A DNA stretch of 64,000 nt, taken from the NCBI GenBank assembly GCA_015680685.1, contig MNCI01003602.1, forward strand, positions 2,694-66,693. Reading direction: 5' to 3'. The position numbers and the translations under genes were made by a program. The notes under the pieces were generated by a model. The model saw nothing but the letters and a program-made list of their open reading frames with translations. It was not told the DNA's origin and made no database searches. Position 1 is the stretch's first letter, and each line of letters begins with the position of its first letter. The DNA is from Gnetum montanum (lineage: Eukaryota; Streptophyta; Gnetopsida; Gnetales; Gnetaceae). Below are positions 1 to 10,117 of this stretch, piece after piece.

Positions 1-280
1 AAAATTTTTCTAAGTGTCCGGCGTGTGAACACTGAAAATTTTTCTAAGTGTCCGGCGTGTGAACACTGAAAATTTTTCTAAGTGTCCGGCGTGTGAGCGT
101 ATACGCTCGGACACTGTAGCAAGCGTAGACGCTAGGAATTTGCAGATGGTGAATTTTGAACAGAGCAGCGTAGACGCTGGAAAGTTTGCACGAAAGGGTT
201 TAAACTAATACAGCGTAGATGCTGGGAGGTTTGAAGCACAACTAGTTTAAGGCAGAGGCCCTCCTTCTAGCGCCAAAAAC
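1..280 (-). other. 5' leader of element 0 (runs off left edge)
   Basis: This is the untranslated leader lying just inside the 5' LTR of a minus-strand Tat-lineage element. Positions 1-100 hold almost three copies of a 34-bp tandem repeat (repeat starts at 1, 35 and 69). The rest carries scattered AGCGTAGACGCT-type motifs, as does the leader of element A at 31698-32096. It ends at the primer-binding site next to the LTR at 281. No coding potential is apparent. Confidence 0.75.
257..276 (-). promoter_or_regulatory. Primer-binding site of element 0
   Basis: On the minus strand this reads TTGGCGCTAGAAGGAGGGCC, four bases inside the LTR edge. The same motif sits at the same place in element A (32073-32092) and, with one C-to-T change, in element B (4204-4223). 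The position and the conservation identify it as the tRNA primer site. I do not assign the tRNA. Confidence 0.8.
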
Positions 281-2002
281 TGTGCCGACCGAAATCGTCG
301 GTGCAAGGCTGGAACGTTACGAGCACCGAAAGATATACGAACAAGTACAGTCGACCCTGCCTCAGATTGAGGGCAAGCTGGAATGGACGAAGGTAGAGTG
401 CCTTGAATGGTCCACACGCGGATCAAACAAGGACTTCCCCAACGTTTGCTGCTACAACACGTTGGGTTATACGTAAACGATGCACGTTAAATGTAAACCG
501 TAAACAAGCACGATAATGTAAATGAGCCTGTAAACGTAAACTGAAAAACGAAGAAAACTGCAATAAATCTGAGCAAAATGTAAACTGTTTTATATTAAGA
601 ATTGATTACAAAGTGCACCGGTCCAAACGCAGTTGTGGCTTTGACACAAGGTGGACGAAGGGCCCCGGTGTGTGCAGGAATGACTCGGCTGGGACACTGT
701 AGGCAGAGCGTAGAGACTATGCTCAACGTATAGGACTTCCAACGTATGAGGGTTTCAAGTTCTGGTTTTGCAGCGTAATTGTTTTTGAGTTTGTTCTGAT
801 CAATTTTTGCTGACCCCGGAGACGCAGAAAAATCGGCTATTTATAGGGGTAGGGTTACCGGGAAAATCGGACTGGGAGACACGTGGGCGTATACGCTGGG
901 CGTGTACGCTGGGCATGTACGCCGGGCGTGTACGCCGGGCGTCTACGCTGGGCGTCTACGCTGATGGATGCTGAGCGTAGAGGATGCCAGCGTAAGCGTA
1001 TAGCATGCCAGCGTAAGCCAAAAATGTGCACAGCGTATACACATGAAAATGCTTCATTTTAAGGTCAAAAATTGATTTTTGGGTGCCCAAGAGCTACTGG
1101 AAACCCTGGGGAAGGTCCTGGGGGGTCCAGACGCTCGATTCTGGCACGTTTTGATGCATTTTTGGGGCCTGAAAGTCTGTCTACGCTGGCTGCACGCCGG
1201 GCGTGTACGCCGGGCGTGTACGCCGGGCGTATAGGAATGGAAGACCATCATTCAGAGCCCAAAATTCGATTTTCAAGTGCCTGAGACCTGCCAGGAAACT
1301 TGGGGAAGGTCCTGGGGGGTCCAGACGCTCGATTCTGGCACGTTTTGATGCATTTTTGGGGCCTGAAAGTCTGTCTACGCTGGCTGCACGCCGGGCGTGT
1401 ACGCCGGGCATATAGGAAGGGAAGACCATCATTCGGAGCCAAAACTTTGATTTTCAAGTGCCTGACACCTGCTGGGAACCTTGGGGAAGGTCCTAGGGGG
1501 TCTAGACGCTCGATTCTGGCATGTTTCGATGCATTTTTGGAGCCCAAAAGTCTCTCTACGCTGGCTGCACGTCGGGCGTATACGCCGGGCGTATAGGAAT
1601 GGGAGACCATCATTCGGAGCCCAAAATTCGATTTTTAAGTGCCTGAGACCTGTTGGGAACCTTGAGGAAGGTCCTGGGGGGTCTGGACACTCGATTCTGG
1701 CATGTTTTAATGAGTTTTTGAGCCCCGAAATTTGTTGTACGCTGGGCCTTACGCTGGGCATGTGTAGGCCAGCGTACAGGATGCATACTTAGTGAAAACC
1801 AAGTATTTTGAGCTTAAGATTCGCCAAGTTTGATGCCAGATGTCTTCGTAGTATTTTGTGGGTCCCAGGGAACTTTTACTTGCTTTCTTTGACTTCGTTT
1901 GATGCTATTTTGAGGCTTTCAAGCTTGGTCATGCTGAGGACCAACATGACTTAGCTTAATTTCTGTCTTCAAGTGTTAGCCAAAATTTTTTGTGGTGTTT
2001 CA
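281..2002 (-). repeat. 5' LTR of element 0
   Basis: The LTR begins TGTGCCGACCGAAATCGTCG and ends GGTGTTTCA, so on the minus strand it reads TGAAACACC...CGGTCGGCACA. Its first 200 bases are clearly related to the LTRs of element A. It holds a minus-strand TATA box (plus-strand TATTTATA at 838-845), dense GCGTATACGC-type motifs at 880-1020, and a 181-bp tandem array at about 1056-1770. Only this LTR is in the window; the rest of the element lies to the left. Confidence 0.85.
1056..1770. repeat. ~181-bp tandem repeat, four units, inside LTR
   Basis: Four successive units are anchored by 'ccaaaattcgatttt'-like sequence near 1072, 1259, 1440 and 1621, giving a period of 181-187 bp. Each unit also contains a 'tctggcacgttttgatgcatttttgg'-type block and GCGTATACGCC motifs. 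Open frames running through the array on both strands are products of repetition, not genes. Confidence 0.85.
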
Positions 2003-2544
2003 TGCCCCATGATCTAGGTGCTAAGCCACTCTTGATGCTATCAAACCTTTCTTCACTACTGCAACCTTGGGTTTACAATTTGGGTTACTCAAGGCTATAA
2101 TTCTTTCACACTGGGGTTCAAGAAAGTGCAAGTATGGGAACTTGCAAGAGCTCTTTAGTGCTTTAAAATTCTCCAAGGGTGGAATTGTGAAAAATGGCTA
2201 AACTTTGGTGAGAATTTTCTTGTTGAAAAATGCTCCACTTTGTCTAAAAATGATGAACGTGTAAATGGTGTTGGAGTTTGGATTTTATATGTTTTTTGGG
2301 TCATGAATGGGGCTGCAAATTGGCTGCAAGTTTGATGTAATTTTGCTACAAATTGGCTACCAAATTTAGGTGAAATGGGTGCCCAAATTTGGGGGGTTAC
2401 TCAACATAGTAAGCGCTTCCCCCATGGCCATTCCATTTACTAAAAATAGTAACTAGGATACCTCTTTCACATTGAAGGTGAATCTTCCAAGCTGAGCTCT
2501 CCACCATGCTTGTTGAAGTGGTTGGTCAACATTTAAGTGCATGA
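2003..2544. other. Flank between element 0 and element B, probably older LTR sequence
   Basis: No gene is visible. The stretch is cut on the left by element 0's LTR and on the right by element B. B carries a CATGA/CATGG target duplication (2540-2544 and 11878-11882), so this DNA was once contiguous with 11878 onward, which is the 3' LTR of element C. It may therefore be part of C's LTR, but C's LTR start is not visible. Confidence 0.5.
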
Positions 2545-4198
2545 TGAAACACCACAAAATTTTTGGTATCATCATCTCGACAACAAATTTGGCTAAGTGT
2601 CAAAACTATGGCACTTTTCCCATATTTTTCCAAGTGTTGAGTGTAGTCAACTTCAACTGCTAGATTTGCAAAATTTTTCTAAGTGTTAGAATGATGGAAC
2701 TTTCTGCAGATTCACATCTCACACTATGTAGCATAGCACCCTATCACACTATGTAGTGTAGCGTAGCGTAGCACCCTGTTACGTTGTATAGCATAGCATA
2801 GCATAGCATCCTTTTACGCTATGTAGTGTAGCATAACGTAGCACCATGTCACGCTGTGTAGCATAGCACAGCGTAGCACCCTATCACACTATGGAGCATA
2901 GCATAGCATAGCATCCTATCATGTTGTGTAATGTAGCGCAACATAGCACCATGTCACGCTATGTAGCGTAGCGTAGTGTAGCATCCTGTTAAGTTGTGTA
3001 GCATAGCACCTGTCAAGCTGTGCAATGTAGCACCTGTCAAGATGTGTAGTGTAGCATAACACACCTAGTCAACATCCCATGTCCTGCATGTAACATGGGA
3101 CAAGCATAGTAGCCAGCATCTCGTGTCCTGCATGTAACATAGGATAAGCATAGCAGATGGCATTATGTGTCTTGCATGTAACACGAGATAAGTGTAGCTG
3201 CCAACGTCCCGTGTCCTATGCATAACATGGGAGAAGCATAGAAGCCAACATTCCATGTCCTACATGTAACATGAGACAAGCATAGTAGCCAACGTCCCAT
3301 GTCCTGTGCGTAACATGGGACAAGAATAGCAGATGGCATTTTTTGTCCTGCATGTAACACGGGACAAGCGTAGCAAACAATGTCTCATAGTCCCATCCAC
3401 CACATTGCCATGTGGCACATGATCCAAATTTTGGGCTAACCCTAGCCTTCTAAGTACCCCTGCATCCTAATGTTTCAAAAAGGGAACGAAAAAGAGGAAG
3501 AGATGGGTTCGCTTTCATTTTTCACCAGTAAGGTAGTTGGTACTTCCATTTGGCATTTGACACTTTAGCATCTTGGCACTTAGTTCCATGGGCGAATGAG
3601 ACTTAGAGCACACCACATCAGAAGAAAGGCACAACTACACCGCATGATACACTGTAGCCCCATTGCATCTCTATAGTATATTTCATGGTACACTATGACT
3701 ACCAACTCGATAGGCACAATTCAATACAATGAGCACCAGACTTCATAGCCTGACACCATCGAGGCTGTGACTGCGCTACCACTACACCTATTGTACACTG
3801 TGTATACCTTTGAGAATTAGCTACACTCCCTCTTTTGGGATGGTGCACTACTGTTCTCAAACTATATTAAATTTCTCAAGCATTTCTCTTTGGCATTTAG
3901 CATAACACTTGTATTTCTCACTTTTACATACATGTTTGCATGTTCATGTTACTATTCTCAGGCCGAGACACCCTGCTACACTCTAGCTTAGCCAAACCTG
4001 ATGCCTACGTGTAACGTAATATAAACTCTTCTTACACATAGTCATTTTAACACCATGCAAGTCCTTGACTGATCGACCAGAGTGTTCAAGGCACCATGTT
4101 TCTATTTTCTCTAGCATGACCCTTGCATAGATTTGGGGTTAGGTTGTATGCCAAGTGACCTCTCGGTGTTCCAGCCATCAACATTTTTGGATGTCACA
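2545..4198 (+). repeat. 5' LTR of element B
   Basis: Matches the 3' LTR at 10109-11877 along its length. U3 holds an array of (TA)GCGTA/GCATA/GTGTA units (about 2740-3060) and a 44-bp hairpin repeat array (about 3071-3385). The block 'aagtccttgactgatc' at 4059 onward is the U5 motif shared with elements 0, A and D. It ends at ATGTCACA (4198), just before the primer-binding site. Confidence 0.88.
3071..3385. repeat. 44-bp tandem hairpin repeat, 5' LTR of B
   Basis: About seven copies with a 44-bp period (starts near 3071, 3117, 3161 and 3205). Most copies carry GTCCCATG followed about 12 bases later by CATGGGAC, an 8-bp inverted repeat, so each unit can fold into a small hairpin. The homologous array in the 3' LTR (10665-11070) has more copies, which shows copy-number change since insertion. 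Confidence 0.8.
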
Positions 4199-4203
4199 GT
4201 TTT

Positions 4204-4223
4204 TTGGTGCTAGAAGGAGAGCC
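4204..4223 (+). promoter_or_regulatory. Primer-binding site of element B
   Basis: Reads TTGGTGCTAGAAGGAGAGCC, six bases after the LTR end at 4198. It is the plus-strand counterpart of the sites in elements 0 and A, with a C-to-T change at one position. Confidence 0.82.
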
Positions 4224-4754
4224 TGAACCATTTCTGTCTACATTTTTTATTAGCATTTAGTCAAAAATATGGATGTTCTAGAGAGTGTAACAAGTTCTTA
4301 GAGCATAGCAAGCTCTAGCGTTGTGAGTGTAGAAAGCTCTAGTGTAGCGAGCTTAACAAGCTATAGCATAGCAAGCTCTAGTGTAGCGAGCTTGACAAGC
4401 TATAGCATAGCAAGCTCTAGTGTAGCGAGCATAGTAAGCTCTAGCATAGTGAGCATGACAAGCTATAGTATAGCAAGCTCTAGCATATCAAGTGTACCAA
4501 GCTCTAGTGTAGCAAGTGTACCAAACTCTAGCATAGCGAGTGTAGCACCAGAGTTGGCCATTTTTCATAGTTTTCACCCTTAGCATTTTTTCTACATTTT
4601 TATACTTAGTATTTTTTCTGCATTTTTACACTTAGCCATTTTTCTATATTTTTATACTTAGCCATTTTCCTACTACTAGTAGACTTAGTTACTTTTTTTT
4701 TTAGTTTTTAGAGTTAGCCATTTTCTGCAAATACCAAATTTCACAACCCAATCT
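4224..4754 (+). repeat. Leader of element B with AGCAAGCTCTAG repeats
   Basis: A noncoding leader. Positions 4290-4560 contain a short-period repeat built from 'agcatagcaagctctag' and 'tgtagcgagc' units. An 86-codon open frame across it (Ser/Val/Ala-rich) is a product of the repeat. Downstream sequence to 4754 is T-rich, and no other signal is seen. Confidence 0.7.
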
Positions 4755-7495
4755 ATGAGCATGAATCTAGATCAGCCTTCCGCATTGGTGTCTAATACAT
4801 TTAACACTAGGATCCAACCAAAGCATGTCACACTAAGCCATAAACAATACAATTTTATTTTTGCCAAAATCCAAGTAGGATTACCAATGGATTATCTTGA
4901 TTTGGAGGCAAAACAAGACTATGAATGAGTCCATCAGAATGGACGGGAGTACAATCCCTCCTTGTTTGACATAATCCCACTCATAGAGTCCTACCACTAG
5001 TTGTTATCCCAACTCATCTATCCAAGCAAGCATGATGTAAGGAAAACCTATGAGGAAGCCTCATAGTAGGAAGAAGATGAGTTCGAGGCCCAATTTAAGC
5101 ATAAGAGCCCCCTCTACACCATCTTCTAATGACCACTCCCTAGTACAACCCCTCCTCAATTTAGTCCACCCATCTTCTCTGAGATGGTGACCATGCCAAT
5201 TCAGCCTTCCTTGCATGAAGCTAATGCATTTTCCAAACACTATGCTCATGTAGGGTCCACCTCCCAGCCCCAGAAAACTCAAGTATCCTACATCCCACCT
5301 ATCTTGTTGGCATCTGTGATGTCCATCCAACCCACTCATGTGTGGCCTACTTCGATCACTGCACCCATCGCTCAGCTAACACATCAACTAAACTCATATG
5401 CTATGATGTTAATATAGCAACAACCATCTGCTATGATGTTAAACTGGCAATGCCCATCCACTACAAAATTAAACTAGCAACAACCATCCACTACGACATT
5501 AAAATGGCAAACTCCACAACCAACAATTTAACCCTATGCTATGCAACCAACACAAGCCAACCAATGCAACTAGCTGGCACATCCCCAATTTTGGATTAGG
5601 CATTCTAGTTGATCCAAAGCTTGACAGAGGAGATCAACTGACTTAAGGCTACCTCCTCCAACACCATCAAGATGGCGGACTTCTACCGAGACAACCCCAT
5701 AAGTCCTACGATACCACCTCTAACTCTCCCAACTAGGGTCTAGTTACCTCAATTCACCAAGTACAATGGTGAAGGGGATCATAATGCACACTTCGTCACA
5801 TTTTGATATGAGTTCCTACTCTTTCAAGCTTGGGCACATGCCATCATGAGCATGTTTCCCATGTCACTTACGGACAAGGCCTTAGAATGATATCATGTGC
5901 TACCCAAGGCCTCAATCTCCTCTTTGGAGGATCTCATAAGCAAGTTTGTGACATGATTCAAGTAACACCTAAAGCCTAAAGCAATCGTCAACTAGCTGAT
6001 GCAAGTTAAGTAGGGATCTCTAGATCCCATGCCAAAATTCCTCCAACATTGGAATGCTGCATTGAGTGAAATTCATGAACCCTTAGCTGAGACACATCTA
6101 GTAGCCATCTTCAAAGGCGTAGTAAATGACTTCATTAAGTCCAAACTATATTATCTAGCCTCGAAGTCTCTTAGCCAAGCCTTTACCCAAACAAAAGGCA
6201 TAGAGGAAGCAGCACAAGCTAGCAATGATCCAGCCTACATGGCCTAGAGAAACCAACAAGCTCACAAGTAGAACACAATAGTGGCGACAATGGCTATGAG
6301 CACAAAAGTAACCAACTTGGGCCCAATAGCTAAGTAGCCCAACATCCTCGTTGACAAAATCACCAACTCTAGTGTCAACTCGCCTACATCGGTAGGGGCC
6401 ACCCCAAGGCCCAACTTTTAGTGTAAGGATCTCTCAAAGTATACACCACTACCAATGGAACCCTCTGAACTACTAGAGCAACTCCTAAAATCTAGGAAAA
6501 TCCAATACAAATATGTATTAGAGATTTCTTATCAAAAACATCAGAGGTATTGCGAACTACTAAGGAACCCTACTTTAGCAGTACCAAATGAGCCCCCAGT
6601 TCCATGACACTTCAAGCTAGACCAATACTATCATTACCACCAATTTTTTGGTCATAGCACAGACAACTATCATGCTTTGCAGGATGACCTACAAAGAATG
6701 ATAGAATGGGACCAACTAGTACTTGACATGGTGAATCAATCTAGCATAGACAATGCCTCCTATGTGATAAATTCCATTAGCATAGGTGGCAAGTATAAAC
6801 CTGTGCAATAGCCTTTTGTGATCCATGTGCCTCCCAGCAAGGCAAGGATCCCCTTGGCCTCCACAAACAAGAGGCCTCCCTTTGTTATCAAAGTGCCACC
6901 TTTCGCATGCACAACATCCTTTGTGGTCAAGGTCCCAAACCAATCATCTGCTAAGACGTTAAACTGGCATGACATAGAAACAACAACCACTAAGCAACCT
7001 TTCATTATCAAGGTGCCACAATGAGTTGGTCACACAACAACTCCTAAAACAACTCCTAAGCCACCCTTTATCATAAGGGCACCACAACATGATGGCCCCT
7101 CACATACCCGAAGCCCAATAGTGGGAAACATCTTGATCCCTCCTCCTTCAAGGGTTGACCCCACTAGCGACCTAGGTAGGCCTACCAACTGGCAACGCAA
7201 GAGGATGAGTGAGTGCCTTGCAACCCCCATGGCTAAAGAAAAGGCTATAATCAATAAGAAACAACCAAACATTGGGGCCCCTACCCCCAAGTAGGCCAAG
7301 AAAACCAAGCCCAAGTCCCCTCCCTGAGAGATCTGTCTCTCAAGCCACATGGAGGAAATCAAGCCCAACATAATAGCTAATGAGAAGGACTTCATAGCTA
7401 CACTAACCTAGGTGAAACAAACACTCAAGAAAGAGAACACAACATTGAGCTTGTATGCCCTGGTCATGACCTCATCTACTCACTGCCAAGCATTG
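4755..7495 (+). pseudogene. gag of element B (decayed)
   Basis: The structural protein of a Ty3/gypsy Tat-lineage element, broken by many stops and some frame changes. The start is taken at ATG 4755 or 4761, because the next ~80 codons align with the N-terminal domains of the A and E gags (pattern YNFI..KIQ.GLP.D, then E..P, then IP). The capsid-like region lies at about 5730-6240: 'PMSLTDKALE', then a TGA where relatives have Trp, and 'GVVNDFIKSKLYYLA' intact at 6029-6247. A zinc-knuckle-like segment (HYHQFFGHSTD) is near 6630-6660. A linker with repeated P-F-[VI]-[IV]-[KR]-[VA]-P motifs follows at about 6815-7095. Many stops sit where Gln (CAG to TAG) or Arg (CGA to TGA) occurs in the relatives. 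Confidence 0.85.
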
Positions 7496-8262
7496 GCCTA
7501 GATCTTGGCCTCCATTCCTATTACGTAGGACATCCTTGCAAATAAGGCATCCATCCGTGCAACAATGTTTCCCACTACACCACAAGAATTGAGTTGAACA
7601 TCCCTAGTATTTTGCAACAATGTAGTCAAAGTCAACCCTAAATGAGGGGAGGTCACCATAGCTCCACTATCCATTAGCATACATGTTGGGTAGTGCACCA
7701 TCCATAAAGTGCATGTCAATGATGCTACAGCAATGAATGTAGTTTTGTACTCCATCACCAGCATGCTAGGCCTGGCAGATGAAATTAGGCAAACCAAAAT
7801 CACATGTCTAAAATCCTTCAATGGATCATGTGTCACAGTCAAGGGTACAATCAACTTAGCCTTCATGGCAGGAGAGAAATTCCCCACTTGTGAATATTTT
7901 ACTATCATAGAGGAGATGCCATGTTTCAACATGATTCTAGGCAAGCCTTGGCTAGCCCAACTAAGGGCCATCTCCTCTCCCATCCACTAACAAATCTACC
8001 TTCCATATGAAGGTGGTCAAGTTATCAACCATGGTGATAACGCTTCCTCTTTGACTATTGACGACATAGACATGGCGCAAGTTTTGGAAGAAGAGTTTCT
8101 TGGTGGTACACCTATGAAAACCAATGCAGCACCTAAGGGTAACACACCTGAATGCGTGGTTGAAATCAATAGCTTCCCAGAGGATCCTAAGCCTTGCATG
8201 CTCCCTAATCCACACCCAGTTAGGAAGCAACTACATGACCAAGAATTTCACTTGGCAAAAAA
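7496..8262 (+). pseudogene. Protease region of element B (decayed)
   Basis: Homologous to the protease of element A (28425-29213). The clean stretch 7709-7990 aligns residue for residue with A through the 'ILGKPWLAQLRAISSPIH' motif that follows the flap in this family. The aspartic-protease catalytic triplet appears as N-D-A-T-A where A has D-D-G-A-A, so it is inactive. A tail encoded at 8051-8262 ('DIDMAQVLEEEF', 'NPHPVRKQLHDQEFHLA') continues the frame after a TAA. No RT follows. Confidence 0.8.
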
Positions 8263-10041
8263 TGTGCTAGGTGCCTGCCTACCATTTACCTTCACTTGCC
8301 ATGCATTTTTTGACTTTCATTTACATTACACTAGTCTATGCATTTACATTCTACCTACTCACTTAGATCATGCATTTTGCTTTGTTTACACATTTCTACT
8401 TTATTTATACATTCATCAACTTAGCTTACATGTTGCATTTAAAAACATCAAAAATAAATTTAAAAATAAATATATAAAAAATAAAACAACAAAAATACAT
8501 GGCTTGAAAAGGCCTTAAACTAGCCTACAACCTAGGATGGCCTAAAACTATCGATTTTTGCACTACTTTCCTTTCATTTGTGCATTTCAACTCTATTTAC
8601 AATAGTTGCCACTTGATGTTGTTTTTCTAGTTGATATTTGCAGGATCTCATAGGCACACAGCATGACTACGCATGCAACATCACAACTCACATAAGCAAG
8701 GTAAGCACTAGTCTGCTATGACTATAAACTGGCATAGATAGTCTACTATGACTATAAACTAGCATATCTCATCCTTGGGTCATGACACTAAACTAGCACA
8801 ACATCCATTATCTGCTACAAAATTAAACTAGCATCCAATAGTCTACTAGGACTATAAACTAGCACATCATGGTCTTCTAGGACCTTAAACTATGTTCATA
8901 GTCTGCCAAGACTTTAAACTAGCATGTTGTTGATCTTTTGGAGCACTTTCCATCAATGCGGCCTTGGTGGCACTCACATCATCATCACCTCCCACCATTC
9001 TCTTGACCTTTTAAAGCACTTGCCATTAGTGCAGCCTTTAGAGGACTTGCAACATCATCATCCTAGCATTTTCACTAGGTTCCTGAGCACTTGCAACTGG
9101 CATAGCATTTGACACATTTATAGCATTTTTGCATCTAGCACTTTAGCATCTTCACATTTGGCATTTGCATTTGCATTTCACACTGTGTGGTTTTCTTGTC
9201 TTCTTAGAGTTATGTTTGCAGGACAAAGCCTTGAAGGTGGTCATACAGAGATGCATCTCATTGTAGCAGCAAGTCACCACATTTCTGTGATGTGCATGAT
9301 TGGACTAGTTAATCCACTCAAGAGTGCACATTCCCCCTCATCCCTATTATAGCCTATGCATATCCACTCCTTCATCCCAATATCCTCTCATCCCCCACAT
9401 ACTCATGATTTCACATCCCTCTAGCATATGCATTGTGATGCACATGACATTCTCTTCACATCAACCACTGAACTCATGATGGACATAATGCAACTCATCC
9501 CATGGGGAGCCTTTGTGGGTTGGTCAAAGCCCTAAATGGATGTAACACAACTCATCCTTGGGAGGAAACATCTATCCTACAAATGCAATGTGGTTTCATC
9601 AAAGAAAAGCCCATCTACTTGATGGCCCACCCCTTATAGCTAGTATTTAGTAGTAAGCCAAACCCAACAGAGGTTCACCTCGTAGAAAAGAAAAAAAGGG
9701 GAAGTGAGGGGGGGGGGGGGGNAAAGAAAATTGACAAGTCTGTAGCTTTACAACTGGCCCAACCTTAGATTGACTTTGACTCTCTCATAAGCATTCTAAT
9801 TAGAGGTCAATATTTTGGGGGCAAGCGACTTCATGCCATGGTCACTATTAGCTGTGCTAAATTTTCATTTTACATCATGATCCACTATTTGCATTTCCTT
9901 TCCACCATTTAAATTTCATATCCCTACCATTGCCTATACCCCTTCTCCCTCAACATAACCTTATTCTCATAGCACTCTTGAGCATGATAAAATGACATTT
10001 GATCTTGTACTAAAAAGTGATGTTGGTGGCATGTCTGCTAT
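8263..10041 (+). other. Noncoding 3' interior of element B
   Basis: No gene is recognised. Positions 8700-8920 contain five to seven diverged copies of a minisatellite with core GACTATAAACTAGCA, the same motif found in the noncoding intervals of A, C and D. Positions 9000-9600 are unremarkable. A run of G (9709-9721) ends in an N at 9722, a probable homopolymer assembly problem. RT, RNase H and integrase, which should lie here, are absent. Confidence 0.7.
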
Positions 10042-10117
10042 AGTGTTTTGTAATTATTTGTCGATATCTCTCTGGTCACTCCTCCAGATGTCAACAAAGA
10101 GGGGCCATTGAAACACC
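10042..10117 (+). promoter_or_regulatory. Polypurine tract within a conserved hairpin, element B
   Basis: The plus-strand primer CAAAGAGGGGCCAT (10095-10108) sits directly before the 3' LTR. Left-arm TTTGTCGATATCT pairs with right-arm AGATGTCAACAAA (12 of 13 positions, counting one G-U). An outer arm AGTGTTTTG is complementary to AAACAC in the first bases of the LTR. The same arrangement is present in A, C and D. Confidence 0.7.

Noticed and set aside
257-276. Naming the tRNA that primes the Tat-type elements
   Set aside because: The site is clear but I cannot match it confidently to a plant tRNA 3' end without a database.
3071-3385. Regular repeat array that might suggest CRISPR
   Set aside because: The units are contiguous 44-bp tandem copies without unique spacers, within an LTR of a plant retrotransposon.
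4323-4583. Ser/Val/Ala-rich 86-codon frame
   Set aside because: Directly encoded by the AGCAAGCTCTAGTGTAGC repeat in element B's leader; no start context, no homologue.
7030-7395. Minus-strand open frame of 121 codons in element B (and 7498-7983)
   Set aside because: Antisense shadow of the gag linker and protease; the plus strand has the homologous protein.
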